In this document: piece by piece, positions 11,670 through 21,258 of the stretch
Layout of the letters: every line of letters starts with the position of its first letter
How positions within the stretch are numbered: the stretch's first letter is position 1
Assembly: GCA_023101885.1 (NCBI GenBank)
Contig: JALPQD010000087.1
Coordinates: 6,205,016-6,269,015, forward strand
Origin: Typhlomys cinereus
Lineage: Eukaryota > Chordata > Mammalia > Rodentia > Platacanthomyidae
DNA length: 64,000 nucleotides
Reading direction: 5' to 3'
The notes under the pieces: generated by a model
Told to the model about the DNA's origin: nothing
Databases searched by the model: none
What the model saw: only the letters and a program-made list of their open reading frames with translations
Made by a program: the position numbers and the translations under genes

Positions 11670-11960
11670 CCTTTAAAAGAACTTTATTGGGAGAGTTAAT
11701 TAGCTATGACTATAGACAGACATGAGGAAGAATGAATGTGGGAAAGCATTAAGAGAGAAAACATCACGGCCACAGGCAGTCAAGATAGGATTCTTTAGTT
11801 CCCAGAATACTAGGAGAGCTGCAGCATGATACTGTAGGCAGCACGATGGAGTCTGGAAGGAAGAACTTTCAGTCCTGGAATCAGGAGAGTTAGGGCACCG
11901 TGCCATAGACAGCACAATGGGGTCCCAAAGGAGAGAGATCCTTCAGTTCAGACAAAGGGA
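11670..11960 (-). mobile_element. Possible LTR or retroposed 3' end with imperfect tandem units
   Basis: On the minus strand a CTCCCAATAAAGTTC poly(A) signal lies near 11,685. Upstream of it are imperfect repeats around GGCAGCACGATGGAGTCTGG and GACAGCACAATGGGGTCCC. The family is not recognised. Confidence 0.35.
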
Positions 11961-13490
11961 TTTCTGACTCAAGTTTTCCAGCGAGGAGGGATTAGTTCCC
12001 TACCACTTGATCTAGCCTGAGTCACAAAACACACAGCAAAATTATAATTCAAGGTTGTCTCAAAAGCAGGAGGGAGATTTCCAGGCCACAGAATGCTTTA
12101 TCAGCTGTCTAGAGAGCTGTTGAGAGACATGGCTTGATTTTGGGGGAGAAAAGCCAGAGGTCTGTGATCTAAGAGCTTCCACTTGGACCTCCCCCTCCCC
12201 ATTAAAGTTTTTAATCTTCCAGGTAAAGACAGAATGGACTTGCACCAATCTCAAATAGTCACCCCATTATACATTTGGAAAGTGTGAAAATGACCACTGG
12301 GTGAGGTCAGACCCAACAGAGAAGCCCTGATCTGGATCTTGCCAGGACACTGAGATAGATCAGAGGGACTCACCTCTCCTTGGCGTCTAGGGACAGCAGT
12401 TGTACACTACTGTTCATTACTATTAGGTACTGCTAAATGTTTCTAGAACTATTAGTTCTGCATTGAGCTTTCCTTAAGTCCTTATTATAAACCTTTTTTT
12501 TTCTATGAATAATTAACTGTCAAGACCTAATACAATTAATCAAATGGTGTCTCTTCTGGGTCCTTCCTCAGAATACAATGATCACAACCTAGCCTTCATA
12601 CATAAACTGTAGAGTCTGTGTTTTTCTGGTCTTTTAATCCTTACTAATAACTAATACTTTGTTCTAATAACTCCACTGAGTTATTAGTATTTCTGTGCTT
12701 CTAGAAGCCCTTGTGGTAGGAAGTTCACATCAAATCTTAGGGATCTTTGCAGGACGTTAAATTTTGTCCCTATTCAATGTCACAATCTGTTCTTGATCAA
12801 GTTTTTTCTGAATTTAGTTCTGTGCACCCTCTCTGAACTCCTGTCTATGTTGGCTAAGTCTGCCTCATCTTTGGGAAATAGTCCTTAATCTCTGTGTCAT
12901 TTACAGCACTTTCCAACTAGGTTATGATATAATTTTAATTATAGGCATAGTGGGCAGAGATCTAGATGGGAGGCAGAGAGTGAGGTAAGGAAGCAGAAGT
13001 TCCTGCCTCTCTAGTGTCTACAGAATATGGCAAAAATGATCATTCTTTATAAGCCTGGATTTAGGAATACCACTGAAAGGGCCCACATTTGAGCCTGTCA
13101 CACCTACTCTGGGCAGTTAACCACTTTAAGCCACTCTAAGAGTCTCTTGATGTTGAATTTTCTCCCAAACAGATGAGAACTTCTTTGTTTCAGGTGTTCT
13201 GGAAATCACACCCGACTTCTAGCAGCTCATTAGCTACCCTGAACTGTTCATTACTTTTCTGTACCTAGTGGAATTTAGTAAAGGCCATCTGTTATAAATC
13301 CTTCCATCATGTCTCAAATGCCTGCTAGTACATTCCCTTCTGCCTGGCATGCTATTCTAATTGGATAACCCTCTTGTGCCAGGAACCTGCTAAACCTCAC
13401 CTACCACCTATCATTGCCTAGTTAGTCCATAATTAGGCACTCAAACCGTTTATTACCTGTTTTTTCTCACCAACCCGGGCACCAACCTGT
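11961..13490. other. Intergenic, nothing recognised
   Basis: AT-rich sequence without credible exons, RNA genes or well-preserved repeats. Confidence 0.5.
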
Positions 13491-13499
13491 TTATTGCTG

Positions 13500-13645
13500 T
13501 TTTATAAGGATTTCACTGTGTAACCCAGGCTGACCTTAAATTCACTATGTAGTTCATAGTTTAGGCTGGCCTTGAGATGGTGATCCACTTGCCTCAGCCT
13601 CCCAAGAAGTGAGATTATAGGTGTGACCTACTACATCCAGTTCTG
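13500..13645 (-). repeat. B1-type SINE, minus strand
   Basis: Reversed B1 pattern: TTCACTGTGTAACCCAGGCT, GCTGGCCTTGAGATGG, CTTGCCTCAGCCTCCCAAG. Confidence 0.8.
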
Positions 13646-13734
13646 GACCAAGTCTTTTTTTTTTTTTTTTAAACATTGTGTGCATGTTCACAGGAAAACT
13701 TTCAGGCATGTTTTCTCCTTCGCAATATGGGTAC

Positions 13735-14090
13735 TGCAGATTGGTGGGTCATTTTGTCAACATTCCCCTGAACAAGCATGTGGGAGATTATCTTATCAAT
13801 GTGGGAAGACCCAGCCCATACTGATGGGGCTATTCCCTGGGCAATGGTAAGACCAAGAAAGCAGTTTCAGTATTTTGCTAAACAGGAATGCTGGCAAACA
13901 AAGTACACACTTCTCACAGCCCTTGTGTAAACACGCAACCAGTTCCCTCCACTCCTATTGGTATGAATTCTCCTGTCATGCTGATGAAGTGTAACCAAGA
14001 ACTGTAAACAAGAATATACTCTGTGTTCTCTCATTAAGTTGTTTGGCCATGTATTTATAACAAGAGAAACTGAAACACAGGGCAAACACT
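13735..14090 (+). mobile_element. LTR-type repeat, plus copy
   Basis: Plus-strand relative of 2841-3250: TTGTCAACATTCCCCTG, GGGAAGACCCAGCCCATAC and, near the end, GTTCTCTCATTAAGTTGTTT. Confidence 0.5.
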
Positions 14091-15064
14091 CAATCACTGA
14101 GCTATTTCTTCAGCCCCTTTGGTACCAATACTTGAAGGAAAGTTTCTTGGGATAGACAGAATTTAGGGTAACAGGTTGAAAGGGAAAGGAAGGACTAGCC
14201 AGTCAAATTCTAATATACATTAAAAGGAATCTGGCCAGGAGCTTTGGAGGAACGTTAACTGTCTGAGGAGGAATACGAAGGTGAGCCATGTGGCTGAGTC
14301 TTTATGTTCCAGCTCTGCTTTCTCACTACCACAGGTCCCTGGAAATGCTATAACCCTGGTCTAGGATGCTGTCTGCAGCTGAGGAAATTCTAAGGAAACT
14401 GAGAACTCAAATAGTCTTTTCTGGAGGATGGGAGCAAATCCTTCCTAGAGGAAGACCTGAGAAGCACAGTGCCATATCCACCACAAGGGGAAAACAGCTA
14501 TCTAACAAATTTGCTTTTCAAAGAGCTAAGAGTCTTTATTTCATTTTCCACTTTCTGGGGAGAGCTTCATCTGTGAGGGATTATTTTCCTTTAATAAGGG
14601 AAAAGCATAGCAAAGAATGTTGCCCTCCAAATCCTATCTCCATTTTAAAGTTCCCATGATCCTTTTAGTACATAAGAGATACTGAGAGTCTACTATACAT
14701 AATGACAAACTAAGTCTGACTCAGAATTATATTTTTAAATTTTAGCTGGGTATCTGCTGACTCAATTTGGAGCCTAATCTTTTTTGGGTATTTATGTGAA
14801 ATAGGAATTTTTTTGGGGGGAGGGGGTCCTCACTATGTAGTCAGATGACTTGGAACGCAAGATTCTTCTAACTGCTACTGTTGTGTACCACATGTGTGGC
14901 TAATATCTCATTATATTAAAGAACAATGGTCCCTCCCAGAAACTCAGACCTTGGCAACCACCATCTTATTAAAGACCAAATACTAAACTGTTGGAGCTAA
15001 AAGGAACATCACTGCTGTCTTTGTATTATCCAGATAATCTCTTCAGGTGGTCTCAGCTGATCTT
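14091..15064. other. Intergenic, decayed repeats only
   Basis: A short reversed B1-like remnant (CTCACTATGTAGTCAGATGA) lies near 14,830. No gene seen. Confidence 0.45.
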
Positions 15065-15480
15065 AGTTAATGCCAAGTGTGTTAAGTTGGCACCCAGGAT
15101 TAAATATTACACATGGTGTGTAAGAAAAACAGACATATATCAGATCTGAACCTCCCTAAATCTCATTGGAACCTCCTGGTATGGACCAGATAAAAGGAAA
15201 CACAGGAGAGGAGACTCTCTGTAGCTATACTGGGAATTACTCTTCCCTCTGGTTGCCTGGTTTCTTTGCTTCTTTGACACTCTAGCACTCTAGCCCTCCA
15301 AACCTCCAAATCTTCAATGTGACTAAAGACTCTCTAGGAATCCTCCAGCCTTCAGCCATCACTCACTGGACTACTGGACTGAGCAGCTACTGGCAGCCAT
15401 TGTTGGACTACCTCGGCCGTGAGCCAATTCAATATATTCCCTATTTGTACACCATGTAATGCATTCACCCTATTTGGGGA
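15065..15480 (+). mobile_element. Interspersed repeat, related to 38,995-39,540
   Basis: Shares the blocks GTGACTAAAGACT, a CCTCCAGCCTTCAGCCATCA-like segment and GGACTGAGCAGCT with the element at 38,995-39,540, in the same orientation. Both look like copies of one LTR-type family. Confidence 0.55.
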
Positions 15481-15494
15481 ACTCCTTGATTTCC

Positions 15495-15760
15495 TTAGAT
15501 ACTTCCCTGTTGCTGTGATAAAATACCAATAAAAGAAACTTAAGGAGTTTATTTGGGATCACAGTTCTAAGATGCAGTCGTCCATCATGGCAGCTGGTCA
15601 TATTTAGGCAGTTTTAGAGCAGACATGCTGGGATGGTCTCTGGAGGTCTTTGAAGGTCATACCCCAGTGCTGAAATTACCCTTCACCAACTTCCTCCAAC
15701 CCTCTGGTCATGAAAGGATATGAGTATTAGTTCTCCTTTGTAGCTAAGCCCTACCATGAG
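15495..15760 (-). mobile_element. LTR-type repeat, minus copy
   Basis: CTGTTGCTGTGATAAAATACC, AACTTAAGGAGTTTATTTGG and CCATCATGGCAGCTGG are the reversed end of a common rodent LTR-type repeat (compare 6685 and 37,200-37,290). Confidence 0.6.
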
Positions 15761-15782
15761 GTGAGCACAAGATCAACTGGGT

Positions 15783-16012
15783 TGGGCCCCTGTATGAACA
15801 CACCAATGTGATGTAGAGGACCAAATGCTCCAAACAGGTTTACAGAAACTGGAGCTAACCAATGAGGAAAAGTCATTTTTCTCAGGCTTGCCCAAGTATA
15901 TAAATATGCCTGACTTCTTTGGCTTCATGGCACTCCACGTCTGGAGTCTGTAAGTTCCGTTCTTTCTCTTCCTCTAAGTCTGTCTTAATTCTCTTAGTGT
16001 GTTCTGGTTTCA
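15783..16012 (+). mobile_element. Solo-LTR-like element with CCAAT and TATA boxes
   Basis: Contains ACCAATGAGG, then GTATATAAATATG about 45 bp later, then CACTCCACGTCTGGAGTC and a pyrimidine-rich end. This is the promoter order expected of an LTR. It shares its 3' part with 4730-4880. Confidence 0.5.
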
Positions 16013-16046
16013 ATCTTTGACTCCTGGACACAAGAACCTGAATATA

Positions 16047-16335
16047 GGGGCTGGAGAGGTGGCTCAGGGGTTAAGCCTCTGCCTTGCAGGCAGAAGGTCC
16101 TGCGTTTGGATCCTAGACCCCACGTATAGACGCTGGGCGGAAGATGGGGGCGGCCTGCGTTTCTGGTCCTGGTAGGGCAGAGTAAACAAGGTGGAGGTGG
16201 AGGCGGTCCATGGTGGTTCCCTAATTCATCCGTGGTTCTACACACACATACATACACACACATACATACACACACATACATACACCATACACACACACAA
16301 TTGTATAAATAATAATTAAAAAATTTAAAAAAAAC
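16047..16335 (+). repeat. B2-head SINE, copy 3, CpG-rich, with target-site duplication
   Basis: Full-length copy from GGGGCTGGAGAGGTGGCTCA to an AT-rich/A-rich tail. It is flanked by the 10-bp direct repeat CCTGAATATA at 16,037-16,046 and 16,336-16,345. Many CpGs are retained, and it shares diagnostic segments such as TTCATCCGTGGTTCTACACA with the copy at 48.6 kb, which suggests one young subfamily. Confidence 0.85.
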
Positions 16336-16424
16336 CCTGAATATATACAGACCCCAGGAGAGTGACCCCCCAATAATATTGCATCTGCATTTGGAAATGG
16401 AATTCTGGTGCTTAGTTGGCTTTC

Positions 16425-16900
16425 TTTTTAAATTTAATATTCTTTGACACTTTCACACATGTATATAATGACTTGTCATTTTTATTCCCTATTACCTCTT
16501 CTTATCCCCCTAACTTTCCCACTGAAATCCATCTTCCAACAAGTCTCCTCTTTCATGTATGTGAATGACCCATTGAGCTTAATTGGGGCTGCTGGCATGA
16601 ACACAGGTGGATGGATATTAGTTACTCTAGATGAGTAACAGTTGACAATAACTTCCCCATCTCCAGGCAACTATTAACTGCCTTAGAGATGGGCAGGACT
16701 TCCCCTTTGCCCCCATCAATCCATATGTACAGATGGAGGGCCCCAAATTGTATAGGTCCAAGACCAGCCTGTGGAAAGGGCGGATTGTCCCACCTCAACG
16801 AACCTATAGGGATCATACAGATAATCCCTCAAAGTCAAACAATCTAGATAAACTCACCCGTGTGCCCAGTACCCAGAAGCTTGTTTTCCAGATGTTTCTG
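16425..16900 (-). mobile_element. L1 3' UTR fragment, minus strand
   Basis: The reverse complement carries the rodent L1 3'-UTR pattern: AATTAAGCTCAATGGGTCAT, GAGGAGACTTGTTGGAAG, and ends in GTCAAAGAATATTAAATTT. It is a 5'-truncated LINE remnant; no ORF1 or ORF2 is attached. Confidence 0.6.
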
Positions 16901-16979
16901 GGGTCTGCCAAGTTGACAATATTAACTATCACAAGCTCTACTTCAAACATATATCCCAAATTCTACCAGTTCTTCTCAT

Positions 16980-17110
16980 TTTATGTTTGGGAAAGAGCCT
17001 TGCTATGTAGCCTATGGCTGGTGTGGTTCCCCTTAGGTAGCTCAGGCTGACCTTGAACTTCTAGCAATTCTTTTGCCTCAGTCTCCCAAGGGAGGATACT
17101 TGCACCCATG
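16980..17110 (-). repeat. B1-type SINE, minus strand
   Basis: CCTTGCTATGTAGCCTATGG, CTCAGGCTGACCTTGAACTT and TTGCCTCAGTCTCCCAAG: reversed B1, with a short insertion in the middle. Confidence 0.75.
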
Positions 17111-18229
17111 GTTGTAGATCCTACTATCTTAAATGCTTCCAAAGCTACAATTTATTTCTTGGCTCACTGAACCAGATTCCTGGTGTACCTTCTTTCCTGT
17201 ACCTTTGAGCTTCAGTCTTCACCACACAGTCTTTATAAATCTTGTACTTAGCTGGGAATGTCTCCAATGACATTCAGAGCCCTTCTTGAAGCAGGATAGA
17301 TGGGATATGAAAAGGGAAAGCAGCCCTTCACCCTGGAGACTGACTGAAGCCTTTTGCCAGCTGAGAAATAATTGCAGCATCTGTAACATTGGCTGTAAAA
17401 GCTGCCAACATAGTCAACTTTCTCTTAATAAACAGATCTTATGTTAAAGTAATGAATCAGGTTTTAAGGCCTGAATGTACATGACCTTGACAACACCCTG
17501 AGAATCTCAAATAAAACTTCAACTTCATTTACAAGAGACTTATCTTTTGTGTCCCTGTGGGCTCGACTCTTAATAGTAACCCTATCACAGGTCCTCCACT
17601 AGGCTTAACCGTTTAAAGATAGTAACTTCAAATCTCGTCAAAATCCTAGGCATGACTACAGTAAGACCCCTCCTCCCGACAATGGATCTTCCCAGAGTGC
17701 TCAGGTAGCTTCCTCTATGACTCTGAAGCAGCCCCGCGCCCAGACTCTCGGGTGTGTTTGGTTTCCTCCTGAGCTGCTTTTGAGCTTAAGCCTACAGAAA
17801 AATATCTACAGTGTGTCACAAATTGGAAGTCCTGAAATTCATTTCTGCACCAAAGCCACCAATCCTGGTTTGGATGGGACTCGAGGTCCCTAAAAGTTTC
17901 CAATTCTCGGGCTGCTGCAGAGGGGGACGTGGGGAGCTAGTTGTGCCAGCCGCCTCGCTCCTCCAAACACTGGCAGGCCCATCCCGCCAAATCTCCTGCA
18001 TCTCACCCTGGCGCTGTTTGAAGCAACTGCTCTCCTCACTTCTTTCCAAAATCTCAAGCTCTTGAAGCCTGGAGATGTTTGTGACTTGCTCTTCTGGCTA
18101 GTTGGGGAACCCCCCGGGACACCCTCCCCTCCTCTTCCAGGAGCTGTCTCCTCTAATGTCAATCTCCGGATGGGCTCATCTGAAAACACCGTCTTCTCAT
18201 GTCCCTTCCCTGTCATTTGCGTCGCCGCA
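17111..18229. other. Upstream flank of the USP1 CpG island
   Basis: GC content rises from about 17,700 onward. No exon could be supported. Confidence 0.45.
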
Positions 18230-18634
18230 GATCACGAGCTCAATTTCAGTGCATTTCACCCCCACGACGGCCCTCGCACCTCGAGACCCGCCGGCGAACA
18301 CACGACCCAGCAGGTTTGCACTGAATTCTCCGTAGCTGCAGCGCGGCGGGGTGCGGTCACCTCTCGAGGTAAAGCGCACAAACCCCGAACAAGCGGAGCC
18401 CCCTAGACCCTCCTCTGGGGCCGGCTCGCGCCACGACCCCCGCCAAGCCCCGCCGCGGGCGCTGGGCCTTCAGGGTCTCCCTTCCCGGTGGGGCCGAGCG
18501 CGATGGAATCTCCTCGGCCATTTTTCTCCGTCGGTCTCCTTGGTAACCCCGCCCACGCTCACGCAAGAAAGGAAGGCGGGCCCGCGCGAGGGTCGCACTC
18601 GAGGCCACGCCTCCCGCGGCATCCACCTCCGAGG

Positions 18635-18886
18635 ATTGGCAAAACGGGAAGCGGGGCTCTAACAGTCGGCGGCGAGAGCGCGCACTCGAGCGCCAATGAG
18701 CGCGGAGGGAGGGGAGCCGCTCGGAGGGACACCGTGTGCCCACCGAGGATTGGCCGGAGCCTCAGTTCTTCTATTTTCGTATTGGCCGGATCTGCCTGTC
18801 CAATTGGCTTTTGTGTAGGTACTTCCGATTGGCTCCTAAAAGAGGCAGCGGGCGGAAGGTTTTGGGAATTGCGCATCTTGGATTGG
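18635..18886 (+). promoter_or_regulatory. USP1: Array of CCAAT/ATTGG (NF-Y type) boxes
   Basis: Core sites: ATTGG at 18,635; CCAAT at 18,693; ATTGG at 18,749 and 18,781; the palindromic CCAATTGG at 18,800-18,807; ATTGG at 18,828 and 18,882. Gaps are about 58, 56, 32, 22, 25 and 54 bp. GGCTC/GGCC follows most ATTGG cores, fitting the NF-Y consensus. An ETS-type ACTTCCG lies at 18,821-18,827. Confidence 0.7.
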
Positions 18887-18981
18887 CTCTTCGGAGCGCC
18901 CGGCGTAGAAGGGACCTGTCCCATCCGCTCGGTGTCCCGTCTGCCGACCCGTAGGTTTTTCCCCGCCTAGCAAACACGAAT

Positions 18982-18985
<4 letters not shown>

Positions 18986-19017
<32 letters not shown>
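18986..19017. repeat. Poly(A) tract of 32 bp inside the CpG island
   Basis: Uninterrupted A run between the CCAAT array and the GC-rich exon 1 region. No target-site duplication or retroposon body was found beside it. Confidence 0.9.
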
Positions 19018-19021
<4 letters not shown>

Positions 19022-19100
19022 GTCAGGCCCGAGCGCGCCAGCCCGGCCTCCTGGCTCCGCGCGCCTCTGCGAGGACCCGCGCGAGCTGCCCGCCTCGGTG

Positions 19101-19612
19101 CCTGTGCTGTTTAAACTGCGGAACCCGTTAGGGCCTCCGAGCAACTACCGTTCCCGCCGACTCCGGAGCCCGAGCGGGCCGCGGGCCAGGGCGCTCGCGA
19201 GGCCGCTCCCGCCCGCCGCGCCGCCGCAGCGTGGGGATCGGAACCGGCGTTTTCGGAGGACGCCACCGCCGGCCGCGGCGCCGGCGCGGGCGGGGGCTGA
19301 CACCTGGGGGTCCTGAGCCCGAGGAAAACGCGCCAAGTTCCCCTCGGTGGCCGGCAGTCGAGACCCCGGCGGTTCGGGCGCCGCGCTAGTGCCGCCGCCG
19401 CCGCCGCCGCCTTCCGCGTTGGTCCCTTCCCGGCCCGGCGCCGCCTCGGGGATGTAGAGGGGCCGCGCCGGGCAGGACGCAGCGGCGGCCCGGCTCCCGC
19501 GCCGCGAGCGGATGGTCACTCCCCCGCGGGCAGGGAGCGCCAGCGGACCGGGGCTCACCTGCCGCCCGCTCGGCCGCCCGGCGCCGCGCCCCGCGCCCAG
19601 GGCCATGACCCG
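19101..19612 (+). other. USP1: Inferred non-coding exon 1 of USP1 (5' end uncertain)
   Basis: The 3' border is set by a good donor, CCCG|GTAAGG, with the GT at 19,613-19,614. The region is GC-rich, includes a seven-unit GCC repeat at 19,391-19,411, and contains an ATG at 19,605-19,607 only 6 nt before the exon end. The 5' border is a guess. In human, USP1 also has its ATG in exon 2. Alternative first exons inside the island cannot be excluded. Confidence 0.45.
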
Positions 19613-21025
19613 GTAAGGAGGGCGGGCGGCGGGGCTCGGCGGGGACCGCGGGCGGGCGGGCGGGCGGGGGCCGGGCGGCTCCGGCGCGGACGCTCGCCCG
19701 GCCCGGGCGGCGATTGCGAAATTTTACCGCGCATTTTCCTCGCCGTGGCGCGTCCCCTGGAAGCGCGTCCCACGCCACGTGTCTCAGCCCGTGGGCGGCG
19801 GGGGCGTCCTCGCTGTCGCTCGCGTCCGTGGGCGACCCGGGGCGCGGACACCTGGCGCTGTCACGGGCCGGGACGTCCCGAGTGGACGCGGGTCGAGGTT
19901 CCCGCGGCGAGTGACCCCGAGCGCCCGCCCGGCAAGATGGGGCGCCCGGGGAAAGGGCTCCGAGGGGCGGGGCGCCGGCTCGGGGTTCGAGGGCCCGGCG
20001 GGGTGGATGCGCTGGTGGAGCCGCTCGAGGCTTCTCGCCGGACCCCAGCGCTGACCTCCCGGCGGATCGCCGAAGCCGGGGGGTCTCTCCGGCTGTCCTC
20101 GGCGGACGGCCGGAGAAAGCGGGGCTCGGGGAGAAAGTTCGGGCGCCGCGACAGGAGGGGGCAGTTTGTCAGCCGTCCCGTCGTGGAGTCGGCTGCGAAC
20201 GGCTGCGTGGCCGCGCTCAGCGCGCGTCTCGTTCCGTGGAACGGCAGCGTGGGGTGCGGGAGTTCCGCGGACTTTCGCAGGGCTCTGCCGCTTTTCAGCT
20301 CGCTGCCGAGGCGTCTGGGCTCCGACGGGAGGATGGTTTCTTCTGCGCGTCGCAGTGAGGTGTTTAGTAGGACCGTGGTAGAAGCGCTCGTTTGCAGCTT
20401 TTTATCTTGAGGCTTTACTTTGAAACAGACTGGAAAGGTTTTTGCAGCCGTTTCCACGATTCGGGCAGCTTCCATGATTTCGGGTTTGAAAAAGTTTAGA
20501 AAGCCAAAATATGTTGTAATTTTTAACACAGAAAAGCACAGAAAATGCCCACAGGCGTTCGTGTCCAACCTCTGTTTGGCTGCGCTGTGGTTTTTATGTA
20601 TGAGGGAACACCAGATCTGTGCTTTCCAGGGTTGATGAATTAGACTTACATAGTCATCAACTGCAAAAGGCCTTGGAAGGGAGGACTCCTTAGTGCCCAC
20701 GATCTTGATTTTTTTTTCTTCTATACTTGTTTCCATTCTTGTTTTCCATCTTTTACCATTAGAAGTGCGGGTTGTTCACTTACTATTTCTTAAAAGAAAA
20801 GTTGAGATTTTTACTTCTTAGTGCTATGATTTTAATATAGTCTCAGTAAATGGGTATTTTGTGCCTTTGATGATAAGAAATGTTTAGAAGGCTTCATTTA
20901 ATCCAGAAATACTTAGTGCCTTGCCAAATGTGAAGTTCTAATTGTGCAGTTCTTTTTGTAAACTTGTTTTCTCAGTTACCTACACCTGACATCTGAGGAC
21001 TAATACTATCTTTCTTTGTAATCAG

Positions 21026-21258
21026 CAGATACAATTGGTGATTACGGCTGCCTTCTGTAAGTGAACTGTCAACTTCTTGCAGTTGAAAATGCCCGGTGTC
21101 ATACCTGGTGAAAGTAGCGGGCCCTCAAGAGGTAGTCCATCCAAGAAAAACAGACTGTCTTTGAAATTTTTTCAGAAAAAGGAAACTAAAAGAGCTTTAG
21201 ACTTCACAGATTCTCAAGAAAATGAAGAAAAAACTTCTGAATATAGAGGATCTGAAAT
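21026..21258 (+). CDS. USP1: USP1 exon 2 (first coding exon)
   Basis: Coding from 21,089, residues 1-57 (last codon split). The acceptor is a tandem CAG-CAG site, so the exon may start at 21,026 or 21,029. The donor is AAAT|GTATGT. Confidence 0.85.

Larger units (their letters stand above)
18230..20420 (+). promoter_or_regulatory. USP1: CpG island and promoter of USP1
   Basis: A strong local rise in GC content and CpG density, with many GGGCGG/CCGCCC boxes, covers this interval and fades about 670 bp before the start codon. The left half holds a cluster of CCAAT/ATTGG boxes and two ETS-like cores. There is no convincing TATA box, as usual for a housekeeping, cell-cycle-linked gene. Transcription most likely starts between about 18,900 and 19,150, to the right of the CCAAT cluster. 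That range is inferred, because no transcript data can be read from the sequence. A minus-strand divergent transcript is possible, since the CCAAT array would serve both directions, but no minus-strand gene was found. Confidence 0.85.

Noticed and set aside
19745..20410. A 221-codon plus-strand open frame in the island
   Set aside because: Same compositional reason. It lies in the first intron, downstream of the inferred exon 1 donor.
19861..20736. A 291-codon open frame on the minus strand over the CpG island
   Set aside because: GC-rich islands lack stop codons by composition. The translation is Arg/Pro/Ser-rich without a domain, and it overlaps the USP1 promoter and first intron.
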